Notes: generated by a model not told the origin, from the letters alone. DNA of 64,000 nt from Mucilaginibacter sp. (GCA_030445275.1 JAUCSE010000042.1:1-64000); one strand, 5' to 3'; positions 53,980-63,416 are shown, numbered from the stretch's first letter. Made by a program: numbers and translations.

Positions 53980-54015
53980 TTCCTTTTATTTTATCTCCCT
54001 CTCCTTGGGAGAAAG

Positions 54016-55383
54016 TTAGGCCGACGCTTCAACAGGCAAAAATACCTTGATCTCGGTACCTGTGCCCACTTCCGACCGGATACCGATGCTGCCTTTATGT
54101 AACCGTATAATATTCAGCGTTAATGGAAGCCCTACCCCATGCCCTTCATAGCTATGCGCGTTAGAGGCCCTGAAAAAAGGTTCAAATATGTGTTGCAGTT
54201 CGGTTTGTGGTATGCCTATACCCTGATCAGAGATAGAGATGATCACTTTATTATTTTCGGCCAATAGTCTTATTTTTACCATCCGGTTATCCGAGTACTT
54301 ACAGGCATTACTGATGATATTGGTTACGGCCAGCCTGAGCAAATTACTGTTACCGCTTACATAAAGCAAACGTTCGTCGGTTGGCATATCATCCAGATCA
54401 ATCTGAATATTACTATCAGGATTGATTTTTTTGATAGAGTCTGACGCAATCATCACCAGTTCATCTATCCTGATACTCTCCCATCGCTGCTTTTTACCAT
54501 CAAAACCTGATTGTGCCAGCGAAAGCAAACTGCTCAGTATTTGCCCCAATTTTTCCGACTCGGAATAAATGGTACTAAATATGGCACGCTGCTCCTCACT
54601 CACATCCTGTTTTCTCAATGCCAGCTCAGCTTCAGAGCTGATGATGGTTAACGGTGTACGGAGTTCGTGCGATGCATTACTTACAAAGTTATTCTGGGTT
54701 TCAAACGCGGTTTCGAGCCGGTTAAGCATATCGTTAAACGTATAGGAAAGCTCCGTTATTTCGTCCTTGCCGCTTATCTCATCGAGCCTGAAATGCAGGT
54801 TATTTGCAGTGATATTTTTAACGTTACTAATAATGCGCCTCACCGGCTGAAACGTATAAAATGAAAATATCTTCCCTACAAAATATACCAGGATCATGGC
54901 AGCAATAAACCCATAAATCAATATCCTTTGCAGATCCTTTAACTCCTGAAAACCAGAGGGGTCAGATGCCGAAACGATAACAATATATTTACCGCTATCG
55001 TTTGTAAATACTTTACCTGCATAAAAAATATTATCTACCTTATAGCGTGCTGAGCTATCCTTCAATATGCTTTTAATAAAGCTGCCCTTAACATTTATTC
55101 CGCCGGTTATATTGATTTTATTAACCGTATCTGTATTAAAAAAGTATTCTTTTTCTGATTCCAGCTTCTCCAGGTATCGGTTCCTTACTTCCTGATACGC
55201 CCGGCTTTCGGCCCCCGGGAACAGATGAACCTGGGCAGAAATATTTACACGGGCCTCCAATCGCTTAAAAAAATCGTCGAAACCAAACCGGTATACCAGG
55301 TAAAAAATAGTAACGTTGAGTAATAACAATATTACACCAGACAGCAAAAGGAACAGTAAGGTTATTTTACTTTGTATTTTCAT
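54016..55383 (-). CDS. Sensor histidine kinase of a two-component system
   Basis: Membrane kinase of 455 residues. Membrane span 1 (LLFLLLSGVILLLLNVTIFY), a periplasmic part of about 110 residues, and span 2 (IYGFIAAMILVYFVGKIF) lead to HAMP, then HisKA with the phospho-His in NASHELRTPLTIISSEAEL, then HATPase (NIISNACKYSDN; DQGIGIPQTE; GHGVGLPLT). Its start overlaps the response regulator by 17 bases. The stimulus is not known. Order of the operon: YdcF, regulator, kinase. Confidence 0.94.
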   Translation of the reverse strand: MKIQSKITLLFLLLSGVILLLLNVTIFYLVYRFGFDDFFKRLEARVNISAQVHLFPGAESRAYQEVRNRYLEKLESEKEYFFNTDTVNKINITGGINVKGSFIKSILKDSSARYKVDNIFYAGKVFTNDSGKYIVIVSASDPSGFQELKDLQRILIYGFIAAMILVYFVGKIFSFYTFQPVRRIISNVKNITANNLHFRLDEISGKDEITELSYTFNDMLNRLETAFETQNNFVSNASHELRTPLTIISSEAELALRKQDVSEEQRAIFSTIYSESEKLGQILSSLLSLAQSGFDGKKQRWESIRIDELVMIASDSIKKINPDSNIQIDLDDMPTDERLLYVSGNSNLLRLAVTNIISNACKYSDNRMVKIRLLAENNKVIISISDQGIGIPQTELQHIFEPFFRASNAHSYEGHGVGLPLTLNIIRLHKGSIGIRSEVGTGTEIKVFLPVEASA

Positions 55384-56068
55384 CCTGTTCTTCCTCCTTC
55401 ATCATGTAGCCCATACCAAAAACCGTGTGGATTAGTTTTGATGAACCATTTTTTTCCAGCTTTTTACGCAGGTAGTTTACATATACGTCAACCACGTTGG
55501 TGCCCATATTAAAATCAATATCCCATACGCTTTCCAATATCTGGATACGCGATAATACCTTTTTTTGATTTTTAACAAAATATTCCAGCAACCTGAACTC
55601 TGTGGCAGTCAGTTTTAACGGTTCTTTATTTCGATAAGCTATTTTTGATTCAACGTTAAGTTCCAGATCGCTAATGGTAAACACATTGTTTTTAGCCTGT
55701 ACATCACCTCCTTTACGGCGCAGCAATGTGCGCAAACGGGCTGCCAGTTCGGCAATTTTAAAGGGCTTTACCAGATAATCGTCGGCGCCGCTATCCAAAC
55801 CACTCACAATATTTTCTGTAGAGTCAAGCGCGGTGAGCATAATGATAGGTATAGTTTGCTTTTGCTGCCTGATGAGCTTACACACCTGTATGCCATCCAT
55901 CACCGGCAACATTACATCCAATATCACCAGATCAAAATTATGATCAAGAGCCATTTGTAAACCAGTTGCACCATTAGCCGCCACACTTATTTCAAAACCA
56001 TATTCGGTTAGTCCCCGTTTTATTACAGAAACAACGTTTGGCTCATCCTCAACTAACAGTATCCCCAT
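55367..56068 (-). CDS. OmpR-family response regulator
   Basis: 233-residue transcription factor. The receiver domain has ILLVEDEPNVV, the phospho-Asp in LVILDVMLPVMDGIQVC and the Lys in DYLVKPF. The C-terminal winged helix has TATEFRLLEYFVKNQKKVLSR and VNYLRKKL. It overlaps the kinase by 17 bases and follows the YdcF gene by 20 bases. Confidence 0.95.
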   Translation of the reverse strand: MGILLVEDEPNVVSVIKRGLTEYGFEISVAANGATGLQMALDHNFDLVILDVMLPVMDGIQVCKLIRQQKQTIPIIMLTALDSTENIVSGLDSGADDYLVKPFKIAELAARLRTLLRRKGGDVQAKNNVFTISDLELNVESKIAYRNKEPLKLTATEFRLLEYFVKNQKKVLSRIQILESVWDIDFNMGTNVVDVYVNYLRKKLEKNGSSKLIHTVFGMGYMMKEEEQDENTK

Positions 56069-56088
56069 ATTTTATACAAATCAATTAA

Positions 56089-56844
56089 TTAACCCCGACC
56101 CGAAATATAATTAACCACCAGGCCAATCACCTCCTTAATATAGATGCTCCATTTACTCAACGTATCCGCATCGGGTATTAACCAGGTAAAAGATGCATCT
56201 TTTTTACCGGCAATATAATTACAGGGATAAGGAATTACATCAATACCTGCTTTTTTAAATATCCCCAGCGAACGCCGCATATGAAAGGCTGATGTCACCA
56301 ATAAATAAGGCCCCTGCAGACGATGTTGCTGCAGTAGCTTTTTTGTTAACGAAGCATTTTCCAGTGTATTACGTGATTGATCTTCTATCAGTATACAACT
56401 ATCCGGAATCTGCGCATCCTTTAATTGAAATTTAGCCCAGGCACCTTCTCTAAACCCATCAGGATTTAAGTTTCCGTTACCTCCTGATATTAGAATATCT
56501 TTTACCCTGCCTGTTTTTTGCAGCAAAACACCTTGTATAAATCTATCGGCAGAGGGGCCAAACAGTCCTTTTCCTTCGCTGTCATCGCCTGCAAAACCAC
56601 CTAATACAATCGCAGCACTGTAAACTTTGCCATTTTCCAATTTCCCTGGGCTAACATCCCAAAGTTTAGCAAACTGATTAAGCAAGAAACCATTGGAAAA
56701 AATATAAAGTACTGCAACAGCTATTATCAGGTACTTGCGTTTGGTTTTTGCTTTTTTTGAAAAAACAGCCACCAATAACAAGGCAAACACATATAACAGC
56801 GGAAAAAGTAAAAACGCTAATATTTTCGATAAGATAAAAAACAT
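56089..56844 (-). CDS. YdcF/DUF218 family membrane protein
   Basis: 251 residues: two N-terminal hydrophobic segments (LSKILAFLLFPLLYVFALLL; KRKYLIIAVAVLYIFSNGF) and a soluble DUF218 domain with AAIVLGGFAGDDSEGKGL, GRVKDILISGGNGNLN, IEDQSRNTLENA and VTSAFHMRRSLGIFKKAGI. Relatives include SanA and ElyC, which act in envelope biogenesis. As first gene of the operon with the two-component pair, it may be a target or partner of that system. Confidence 0.85.
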   Translation of the reverse strand: MFFILSKILAFLLFPLLYVFALLLVAVFSKKAKTKRKYLIIAVAVLYIFSNGFLLNQFAKLWDVSPGKLENGKVYSAAIVLGGFAGDDSEGKGLFGPSADRFIQGVLLQKTGRVKDILISGGNGNLNPDGFREGAWAKFQLKDAQIPDSCILIEDQSRNTLENASLTKKLLQQHRLQGPYLLVTSAFHMRRSLGIFKKAGIDVIPYPCNYIAGKKDASFTWLIPDADTLSKWSIYIKEVIGLVVNYISGRG

Positions 56845-56969
56845 AATAGCAGGCTTTTGCCGTAAAAGTAATTAAAACATTAAAATTATACCGGGCTGAT
56901 TAGCTTATAAATAAATCATGTAACAAACTGGCATCATCATTGTCATATGAAATATCAAAAAACAAAATT

Positions 56970-57179
56970 ATGGGCTTACTAAAATTTCTTGTCGTTGGCG
57001 CAGCAGTTGCTTACGGCATAAACTATGTTACCAAAAAAGGTCCGGATGGCAAATCGATCATTGATGACCTTGCCGATAATGGTCCTGAGTGGATGGATCG
57101 TGCGAAAAAATATGGCGAACTTACTTTAGAACAAATAGCCGCCCGTGCGCAAAACTTTAGGGATGCCAGCAAGTTTTAA
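56970..57179 (+). CDS. Small membrane-anchored protein, 69 aa
   Basis: Begins MGLLKFLVVGAAVAYGINYVTKK, one hydrophobic segment, then an acidic/basic helix (IIDDLADNGPEWMDRAKKYG). It resembles YtxH-like small proteins. The frame opens at TTG 56940, but ATG 56970 gives a clean start. The esterase gene follows 20 bases later, so they are probably co-transcribed. Function unknown. Confidence 0.7.
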   Translation: MGLLKFLVVGAAVAYGINYVTKKGPDGKSIIDDLADNGPEWMDRAKKYGELTLEQIAARAQNFRDASKF

Positions 57180-57199
57180 GTAAAGCTGTATTATTTTAT

Positions 57200-57754
57200 A
57201 TGCACAATATTCTTTTCTTCGGCGATAGCCTTACAGTAGGTTATGGTCTGAAGGATGCTAAAACAGAATCGCTCCCTGCCCTGATACAGCAAAAAATTGA
57301 TGCTGAAAATTTACCTTATCATGCCATAAATGGTGGTCTGAGCGGCGATACATCAGCCGGCGGCTTTTTCCGTTTGGAGTATTGGATAAACCGCCCCATT
57401 CACGTATTTGTGCTGGAGCTGGGTATTAATGATATTATCAGGGGCATTTCCCCGCAAACAACTCACAAAAACCTGCAGGCTATTATTAACAAGGTTAAAC
57501 TCAAATATCCTGATGTAAAATTGGCTTTAATGGGCATGGAGATCCCTGCCTTTATTCCCGGCCCCTTCGCTGCAGAATTCAGGGGTGTATTCCGTAAGCT
57601 CGCCGATACCAACCATATGGTTTTTGTACCTTTTTACCTGAAGGATGTAGCCGGAAAAGCCAACCTTAACCTGCCCGATATGTTGCACCCATCGGCCGAT
57701 GGATACCGTATTATAGCTGATAACGTTTGGCCGGTGTTGCGGGGGCTATTGTAA
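57200..57754 (+). CDS. TesA-like SGNH/GDSL esterase (arylesterase)
   Basis: 184-residue esterase or lysophospholipase/thioesterase of the TesA type. Blocks: FFGDSLTVGYG (catalytic Ser), GGLSGDTSAGG, LELGINDIIRG (oxyanion Asn) and LPDMLHPSADGY (Asp-x2-His). No signal peptide is visible, unlike E. coli TesA, so it would be cytoplasmic. It pairs with the small gene just upstream. Confidence 0.92.
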   Translation: MHNILFFGDSLTVGYGLKDAKTESLPALIQQKIDAENLPYHAINGGLSGDTSAGGFFRLEYWINRPIHVFVLELGINDIIRGISPQTTHKNLQAIINKVKLKYPDVKLALMGMEIPAFIPGPFAAEFRGVFRKLADTNHMVFVPFYLKDVAGKANLNLPDMLHPSADGYRIIADNVWPVLRGLL

Positions 57755-58171
57755 AACGATTAAACTCACCCTAGGATCTCCGCCAGCCGGCGGATCACCA
57801 TCCCTCTCTTCACCTGCGGTGGAAAGAGGGGATTTAAAAATGGAGCAAAGAGCAAGGATAAAAGAAATTATCATCCTGAGGGACGAAGGATCTATTCGTG
57901 AATATACATGTCGTTTAATAGATGCTTCACTACGTTCAGCATGACAAACTTATTTTATTTCATCAACCCTCTTTACGGCAAAGCCGAAGAGGGGCGACAA
58001 TTCGCCAGCCGACGGAGATGGCGGGGTAAATCTTCGTCGTTATACACGTCATACAGTACAAGACAGTTAGGGTTGCGCAACCCAAAATATCCATTTAACA
58101 TTGCTTTAGGCTTTATGCACAATTATGCCAAAAGCATTTGCTTACATTTATAAACCGCTTTATTATAATTT
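57755..58171. other. Repeat-rich intergenic region before the rhamnosidase
   Basis: More than 400 bases, no credible gene. It has hairpins (TCCGCC/GGCGGA near 57781; CCCTCTC/AAGAGGG near 57809), family A palindrome 57870-57946, and a related Cys/Gly-coding-like GC-rich repeat (about 57965-58030). The rhamnosidase promoter may use TACATTTA (58143-58150). Confidence 0.5.
57870..57946. repeat. Dispersed palindrome, family A
   Basis: ATCATCCTGAGGGACGAAGG ... TGCTTCACTACGTTCAGCAT with GACA at the end, diverged at both edges. Confidence 0.65.
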
Positions 58172-60853
58172 ATGAAACCACCTTTATGTAAGCTTGCGCT
58201 TTACATCGCGTTATTATTTAACAGTCTTTTCATTATTAAAACCGCCAATGCGGATGTACCAGCTAAAGTAGCTGGTTTAAAATGCGAATACCTGATAAAT
58301 CCTATTGGTATTGATGCCCGTCATCCGCGCTTAGCATGGTTATTAGCCGACGACCATCAAGGTGCTGCACAAACCGCTTATCAACTTGTTGTAGGTGCCG
58401 ATTCCGCAGCGGTAAGTATCGGAAAAGGCGACAGTTGGCTAACTGCAAAAGTTATATCTGCAACAAATTTAGTAAGTTATCAGGGCAAGGCTTTACAGCC
58501 CTTTACCAAATACTACTGGCGCGTGCAACTATGGGATCAGGCCGGTAAAAAGCTTAACCCCTCACCTATTGCCAGTTTTGAAACTGGCTTGATGGATATG
58601 CGCAACTGGCAGGGTTCATGGATCAGTGATAATAAAGGTATCGCGGTTAACCCTGCACCATATTTCAGGCATACATTTAAAGTCGCTAAACAGATCCGCT
58701 CGGCAAGGGCTTATATCGCAGTAGCGGGTTTATATGAAATGTATATCAACGGGCAAAAAATTGGTAATCATCGCCTCGACCCTATGTATACCCGTTTTGA
58801 CAGACGCACATTATATGTAGCCTATGACGTTACTGCTCAATTACAAAGTGGTAAAAATGCTATTGGTGTGTTGTTGGGTAACGGCTGGTATAATCACCAG
58901 AGCACCGCGGTTTGGTATTTTCACCAGGCCCCTTGGCGCGGTCGTCCAACATTTTGTATGGATCTGCGCATTACCTATACCGATGGTTCTGTAGAAACCG
59001 TATCATCCAATACCCAATGGAAAACTTCACTTAGCCCGGTAGTGTTCAACAGTATCTATACAGCAGAGCATTATGATGCCCGAAAAGAACAACCCGGCTG
59101 GAACACACCCAATTTTATTGACAGCGCCTGGAAACCAGTTATTAACCGCTCAGCGCCATCGCAAAACATTGTGGCGCAAAGCCTGCAACCTATACGTAAT
59201 GTAGAGGAGATAGCTGCTAAAAGCATTACTAAAATAGATAAGAACCTGTGGGTGTTTGACATCGGCCGCAATATTTCGGGCGTAAGCCAGATCACTGTTA
59301 AAGGTGATTCAGGTACCGTGATCCGCCTAAAACATGCCGAACGGTTAAATAAGAATGGCCATGCAGATCAATCCAACATCGACCTACATTACCGCCCTAC
59401 TGATGATAAGGATCCTTTTCAAACCGATATTTTTATTTTAAGCGGCAAGGGGCAGGAAACCTTTATGCCTAAATTTAACTACAAGGGCTTTCAATATGTG
59501 GAAGTAAGCAGCAGTAAACCTATTGAACTAAGCAAAGAGAGCCTGAAAGCTTATTTTATGCACAGCGATGTAGCGCCCATCGGCACCGTGACTTCATCAA
59601 ATAAAACCATCGACCAGATATGGAGCGCCACCAATAACTCCTACCTGAGCAACCTGTTTGGCTATCCTACTGACTGCCCCCAACGTGAAAAGAACGGCTG
59701 GACGGGTGATGCCCACATTGCCAGCGAAACCGGTTTGTACAACTTTGACGCGATTACTATTTACGAAAAATGGCTTGCAGATCATCGTGACGAGCAACAA
59801 CCCAATGGCGTGCTCCCAGCAATTATCCCAACGGGCGGTTGGGGTTATGAATGGGGTAACGGGCCCGACTGGACCAGCACTATCGCCATTATTCCCTGGA
59901 ATATTTACCAGTTTTATGGCGATAGCAAACTACTGGCAGATAGTTACACCAGCATTGAAAAATATGTAAATCATATTGATGAGCTTTATCCAACCGGCCT
60001 CACCACCTGGGGCCTGGGCGATTGGGTTCCGGTAAAGTCAGTATCGCCGGTTGAACTTACATCATCAGTTTATTATTACACAGACGCCAGTATATTAGCC
60101 AAAGCTGCCAAAATACTGGGTAAACAGGCTGATTTTGTAAAATACTCGGCTCTGGCCAGTAAAATAAAGAATGCCATCAATGCTAAATATTTGAATACCG
60201 AAACCGGCATATACGGTAAAGGCCTCCAAACCGAGCTGAGCGTACCGCTTTATTGGGATGTAGTACCACAAAACCTAAAAGGTAAAGTAGCCACAAACCT
60301 TGCTCAGCGTGTGGCAGCCGATAATTACCATCTGGATGTGGGAATATTAGGCGCTAAAGCCATCCTGGGCGCTCTAAGCGACAATGGTTACTCAGATGTT
60401 GCCTACAAGATAGCCTCGCAGGAAACTTTCCCTTCATGGGGATGGTGGATGGTTAACGGGGCCACTACCCTGTATGAAAACTGGCAGATTGATGCCAAAA
60501 GGGATATATCACTAAATCACATTATGTTTGGCGAAATAGGAGCCTGGCTATTCAAAGGCATTGCCGGTATTCACACTGATCAGGATCATCCGGGTTTTAA
60601 AAATATTCTCTTACAACCACATTTTGTGGCCGGGCTTAATGAGTTTACCGCTACACATGATGGGCCTTTTGGTAAAATAACATCTTCCTGGCGGCGTACA
60701 AACAACGGAGTTACCTACAAGGTTACAGTGCCCGCCAATTCAACAGCTACCATTACTTTCCCTCAAGGCAAAGTTTACCAGGCCAGTAAACTGATAACCA
60801 ATACACAGCAGTATAAAGTAACAGCCGGGAGCTCTGTTTTTGATATAAAGTAA
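58172..60853 (+). CDS. Secreted alpha-L-rhamnosidase, GH78
   Basis: Cleaves terminal alpha-L-rhamnose from plant glycosides or rhamnose-containing polysaccharides. The 893 residues start with a signal peptide MKPPLCKLALYIALLFNSLF... NADV. Bacteroidota-type beta domains precede the (alpha/alpha)6 catalytic domain. Motif DCPQREKNGWTGDAHIASET at about 500-520 carries the likely general acid (Glu), and NHIMFGEIGAWLFKG near 785 the second catalytic residue. A C-terminal beta-sandwich ends TITFPQGKVYQ. It is a single gene with its own terminator and no SusC/SusD pair near, so it is not part of an obvious PUL in this window. Confidence 0.94.
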   Translation: MKPPLCKLALYIALLFNSLFIIKTANADVPAKVAGLKCEYLINPIGIDARHPRLAWLLADDHQGAAQTAYQLVVGADSAAVSIGKGDSWLTAKVISATNLVSYQGKALQPFTKYYWRVQLWDQAGKKLNPSPIASFETGLMDMRNWQGSWISDNKGIAVNPAPYFRHTFKVAKQIRSARAYIAVAGLYEMYINGQKIGNHRLDPMYTRFDRRTLYVAYDVTAQLQSGKNAIGVLLGNGWYNHQSTAVWYFHQAPWRGRPTFCMDLRITYTDGSVETVSSNTQWKTSLSPVVFNSIYTAEHYDARKEQPGWNTPNFIDSAWKPVINRSAPSQNIVAQSLQPIRNVEEIAAKSITKIDKNLWVFDIGRNISGVSQITVKGDSGTVIRLKHAERLNKNGHADQSNIDLHYRPTDDKDPFQTDIFILSGKGQETFMPKFNYKGFQYVEVSSSKPIELSKESLKAYFMHSDVAPIGTVTSSNKTIDQIWSATNNSYLSNLFGYPTDCPQREKNGWTGDAHIASETGLYNFDAITIYEKWLADHRDEQQPNGVLPAIIPTGGWGYEWGNGPDWTSTIAIIPWNIYQFYGDSKLLADSYTSIEKYVNHIDELYPTGLTTWGLGDWVPVKSVSPVELTSSVYYYTDASILAKAAKILGKQADFVKYSALASKIKNAINAKYLNTETGIYGKGLQTELSVPLYWDVVPQNLKGKVATNLAQRVAADNYHLDVGILGAKAILGALSDNGYSDVAYKIASQETFPSWGWWMVNGATTLYENWQIDAKRDISLNHIMFGEIGAWLFKGIAGIHTDQDHPGFKNILLQPHFVAGLNEFTATHDGPFGKITSSWRRTNNGVTYKVTVPANSTATITFPQGKVYQASKLITNTQQYKVTAGSSVFDIK

Positions 60854-60917
60854 CCGATTTGAATTGACATAGATTTTTCATATTTACATGTACTTAACAT
60901 CAAATGACCTTTTTTTG

Positions 60918-60947
60918 ACAGGCCGGTTAACAAACCGGCCTGTTTTG
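60918..60947 (+). terminator. Terminator of the rhamnosidase gene
   Basis: ACAGGCCGGTT and AACCGGCCTGT pair perfectly around AACAA and are followed by TTTTGT. It lies 65 bases past the stop. Confidence 0.85.
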
Positions 60948-60951
60948 TATA

Positions 60952-60959
60952 TATTTTTG
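60952..60959 (+). promoter_or_regulatory. -7 promoter box TATTTTTG with adjacent inverted repeat
   Basis: Exact TAnnTTTG, 29 bases before ATG 60989. The expected start is followed by GTTACACTAA-ATTA-TTAGTGTTAC (about 60959-60982), an inverted repeat with one mismatch. It overlaps the transcription start, where an operator or leader hairpin would fit. Confidence 0.5.
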
Positions 60960-60988
60960 TTACACTAAATTATTAGTGTTACTAAGCC

Positions 60989-61633
60989 ATGTATAAAAGA
61001 ATATCCTTACTGCTCCTGTTTTTATTAAAGCTAATAATAGTTAATGCCGAAGAACCCTGGGCATTAAATAGCAACAAAGAAGGCGTTAAGGTTTATACCA
61101 GGCATGTACCCAACTCAAAAATAAAAGCCATTAGGGTGGAGTGTCAGTTTAATGTTTCGGCATCACAATTGGTTGCCGTTTTACTGGATATAAAAGGCAG
61201 TATTGACTGGGTTTACCATACCAAATCGGTTAGTTTAATAAAACAGGTATCGCCATCTGAATTATATTATTATTCAGAAGTATCGGTACCCTGGCCTGTA
61301 CATAACCGCGATTTTATAGCACATATAAAAGTAACACAAAACCCAACCACCAAAGTAATTACTGTTGATGCACCCTGTCTTCCGGATATGGTACCTGTTA
61401 AGGATGGCATAGTACGTATTGATCATTCTGTTGGCAAATGGATAATTACCCCGATTGACAGTACCCACGTAAAAGTTGATTATACCCTGCATGCTGACCC
61501 GGGTGGCAGTGTACCTGCATGGTTGTTAAATATGTTTATTACTCAAGGTCCATCTGAAAGTTTTAAAAAACTAAAAGCACAGCTGCAAAAGCCCACCTAC
61601 AAGAATATTAAGCTTGATTATATTGTGGATTGA
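60989..61633 (+). CDS. Secreted START-domain protein, 214 aa
   Basis: Lipid-binding START-fold protein with signal peptide MYKRISLLLLFLLKLIIVNA. START pattern: W-ALNSNKEGVKVYTRHV, IRVECQFNVSASQL, VHNRDFIAHIKV, and a C-terminal amphipathic helix (VPAWLLNMFITQGPSESFKKLKAQL). A periplasmic lipid carrier or sensor is plausible. It is not near the lipid cluster and its ligand is unknown. Confidence 0.87.
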   Translation: MYKRISLLLLFLLKLIIVNAEEPWALNSNKEGVKVYTRHVPNSKIKAIRVECQFNVSASQLVAVLLDIKGSIDWVYHTKSVSLIKQVSPSELYYYSEVSVPWPVHNRDFIAHIKVTQNPTTKVITVDAPCLPDMVPVKDGIVRIDHSVGKWIITPIDSTHVKVDYTLHADPGGSVPAWLLNMFITQGPSESFKKLKAQLQKPTYKNIKLDYIVD

Positions 61634-61755
61634 CGGCTATCTGCCATAAAAACTTACAGGATCAGCAACTACTTATAAGCATCATTACTTTATCATAAAG
61701 CTTTGTTATAACTAACAAAGGGCCCTTATTGTGCCATATTTTAGCCTTAATCGCC

Positions 61756-61763
61756 TATATTTG
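61756..61763 (+). promoter_or_regulatory. -7 promoter box TATATTTG
   Basis: Exact TAnnTTTG ending three bases before ATG 61767, so transcription should start at the start codon itself. Confidence 0.55.
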
Positions 61764-61766
61764 GGC

Positions 61767-62627
61767 ATGAACGCTATCCAGACAATAAAAGAAGCAATAA
61801 CTATCGGACTTGGAATACTCTCAGCCGGCTTTGGTCTGAAAGGCTTTTTATTATCAAGTCATTTTATTGATGGCGGCGCTACAGGTGTAGCCATGCTGGT
61901 GTCAGATATAACCCTGCTTCCTATTTCTATCCTGATATTTATTATCAATGTACCTTTTCTTTGGCTGGGTTATAAAAAACTGGGTCTGTCATTCGCCATT
62001 AAAAGTACACTCGCCATTGGCTTATTAGCTGTTAGCTTGGTATTTATTGACTTCCCTGATGTTACCCATGATAAATTGCTTACGGCTATTTTCGGTGGCG
62101 TATTTATAGGTACCGGTAGCGGCCTGGCTATGCGGGGCGGTGCAGTACTTGATGGTACCGAAATTGCGGCGGTGCTTGTAAGCAAGAAAACACAACTACT
62201 TAAAGTGAGCGATTTTATTTTGATACTCAATGTATTGATCTTTAGTTTGGCCGCCTTTTTCCTGGGTGTTGAACCAGCTATGTACTCTATACTTACCTAT
62301 ATGGCGGCTGCCAAAATGATCGATTTTATTTTGAACGGTATTGAGCAATATTCAGGTATAACCGTTATATCAACCCATAGCGAGGCCATACGCAAGGCCA
62401 TTACCGAAACCCTGGGCCGTGGGGTTACCATTTATCAAGGCAAAAGTGGTTATGGCAAGGATGGGCATATCAATGACCCACGTGATATTGTTTTCACCGT
62501 AGCTACCCGCCTCGAGATCCCTTCGCTTAAACAAACCATCCTGGGTATTGATCCAAAAGCATTCATCGTACAGCAAAGTATTGATGACACTACCGGCGGA
62601 TTGCTTAAACGCAAGGGACTTCATTAA
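61767..62627 (+). CDS. YitT family transporter with DUF2179 domain
   Basis: Membrane protein of 286 residues. The N-terminal part has five or six spans (GLGILSAGFGLKGFLLSS; GGATGVAMLVSDITLLPISILIFIINVPF split across two segments). The cytoplasmic DUF2179 domain follows (GITVISTHSEAIRKAITETLGRGVTIYQGKSGYG, and RLEIPSLKQTILGIDPKAF). The family is proposed to act as a membrane permease, but the substrate is not known. The frame is open from GTG 61731, but that codon lies before the -7 box, so ATG 61767 (MNAIQTIKEAI) is chosen. A strong terminator follows. Confidence 0.92.
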   Translation: MNAIQTIKEAITIGLGILSAGFGLKGFLLSSHFIDGGATGVAMLVSDITLLPISILIFIINVPFLWLGYKKLGLSFAIKSTLAIGLLAVSLVFIDFPDVTHDKLLTAIFGGVFIGTGSGLAMRGGAVLDGTEIAAVLVSKKTQLLKVSDFILILNVLIFSLAAFFLGVEPAMYSILTYMAAAKMIDFILNGIEQYSGITVISTHSEAIRKAITETLGRGVTIYQGKSGYGKDGHINDPRDIVFTVATRLEIPSLKQTILGIDPKAFIVQQSIDDTTGGLLKRKGLH

Positions 62628-62668
62628 AGGATAAAGGAAGAAGGATAAAGGAAGAAGGATAAAGGAAG
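62627..62668. repeat. Three exact 14-bp tandem repeats
   Basis: AAGGATAAAGGAAG occurs three times without a gap (62627, 62641, 62655), right after the YitT stop codon, and overlaps the left arm of the terminator at 62661-62700. Confidence 0.9.
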
Positions 62669-62700
62669 AAAAGCGGGGTATGCCCCGCTTTTCTTCCTTT
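62661..62700. terminator. Terminator of the YitT gene
   Basis: AAAGGAAGAAAAGCGGGG and CCCCGCTTTTCTTCCTTT pair perfectly around TATG. The left arm is built from the last tandem repeat unit. Confidence 0.85.
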
Positions 62701-62710
62701 AAATAAAATA

Positions 62711-62787
62711 CGTCATTGCGTAGCGTGGCAATCCCCTACATACAGAGCCGCTCTGTATGTAGGGGATTGCCACGCTACGCAATGACG
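62711..62787. repeat. Perfect 37-bp palindrome, family C
   Basis: Arms 62711-62747 and 62751-62787 are perfectly complementary with only CCG between them. Begins CGTCATTGCGTAGCGTGGCA and ends with its exact mirror. Related elements lie at 46431-46570 and 63287-63396. Confidence 0.9.
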
Positions 62788-62870
62788 GGATGGGTTCGGG
62801 ATAGTTTATTCCTGGCTATGAACCATGCACTATTGACCATTGACAATCAACCATCGCCTATAAACTTAAG

Positions 62871-63254
62871 CTACATTACGCTTATCTTGTGCTTATGCTC
62901 ATCAATAGCTACAAAGGTAAATGTACCGGTTATGGCCTTTTCGCGTTCAAAGGAGTACATTTCTTCAATGTAGATCTCTACCTGTACCTTCAGACTGGTA
63001 TTGCCTATGTGAGAAATAGTCCCGATCAGTTCAATGATAGTACCTGCAGGTATGGGCCGGGTAAAATCAATCCTATCTGATGATACGGTTACCATCCTTT
63101 TACGGGTGAAGCGGGTTGCGGTAATAAAGGCTACTTCGTCCATCATGTGCATGGCTGTTCCGCCGAAAAGGGTATCGTAATGATTGGTTGTATTAGGAAA
63201 CACGGCTTTAAATATCCGTGTTTCGGATGCTTTGATTCTTTCTTCTGTTGTCAT
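62871..63254 (-). CDS. Acyl-CoA thioesterase (hotdog, YciA-like)
   Basis: 127 residues with the hotdog fold: NHYDTLFGGTAMHMMDEVAFITATRF (catalytic Asp in MMDE), DRIDFTRPIPAGTIIELIGTI and QVEIYIEEM. Likely hydrolyses short- or medium-chain acyl-CoA in the cytoplasm. It is a single gene between two family C palindromes. Confidence 0.92.
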   Translation of the reverse strand: MTTEERIKASETRIFKAVFPNTTNHYDTLFGGTAMHMMDEVAFITATRFTRKRMVTVSSDRIDFTRPIPAGTIIELIGTISHIGNTSLKVQVEIYIEEMYSFEREKAITGTFTFVAIDEHKHKISVM

Positions 63255-63286
63255 TTGTGTTGAAGTATTTTGCGCACATAAAAACG

Positions 63287-63396
63287 CGTCATTGCGAGGA
63301 ACGAAGCAATCTCTACACAGGCAGATCCGTCATGTAAGTTTTAATCATCAAGCATCTCTGTACAGCATAGAGATTGCTTCGTTCCTCGCAATGACG
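63287..63396. repeat. Dispersed palindrome, family C
   Basis: CGTCATTGCGAGGAACGAAG ... CTTCGTTCCTCGCAATGACG. The outer 27 bases of each arm are complementary, and the centre is a looser hairpin. Confidence 0.8.
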
Positions 63397-63416
63397 GTGT
63401 GGAATTAATTAGCGTG

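Noticed and set aside
57908..58153. 81-codon ORF in the repeat region before the rhamnosidase
   Set aside because: Runs through a dispersed palindrome and GC-rich repeats, so it is a repeat artefact.
63184..63408. 74-codon plus-strand ORF over the family C palindrome
   Set aside because: Its sequence is the translated repeat; there is no protein signature.
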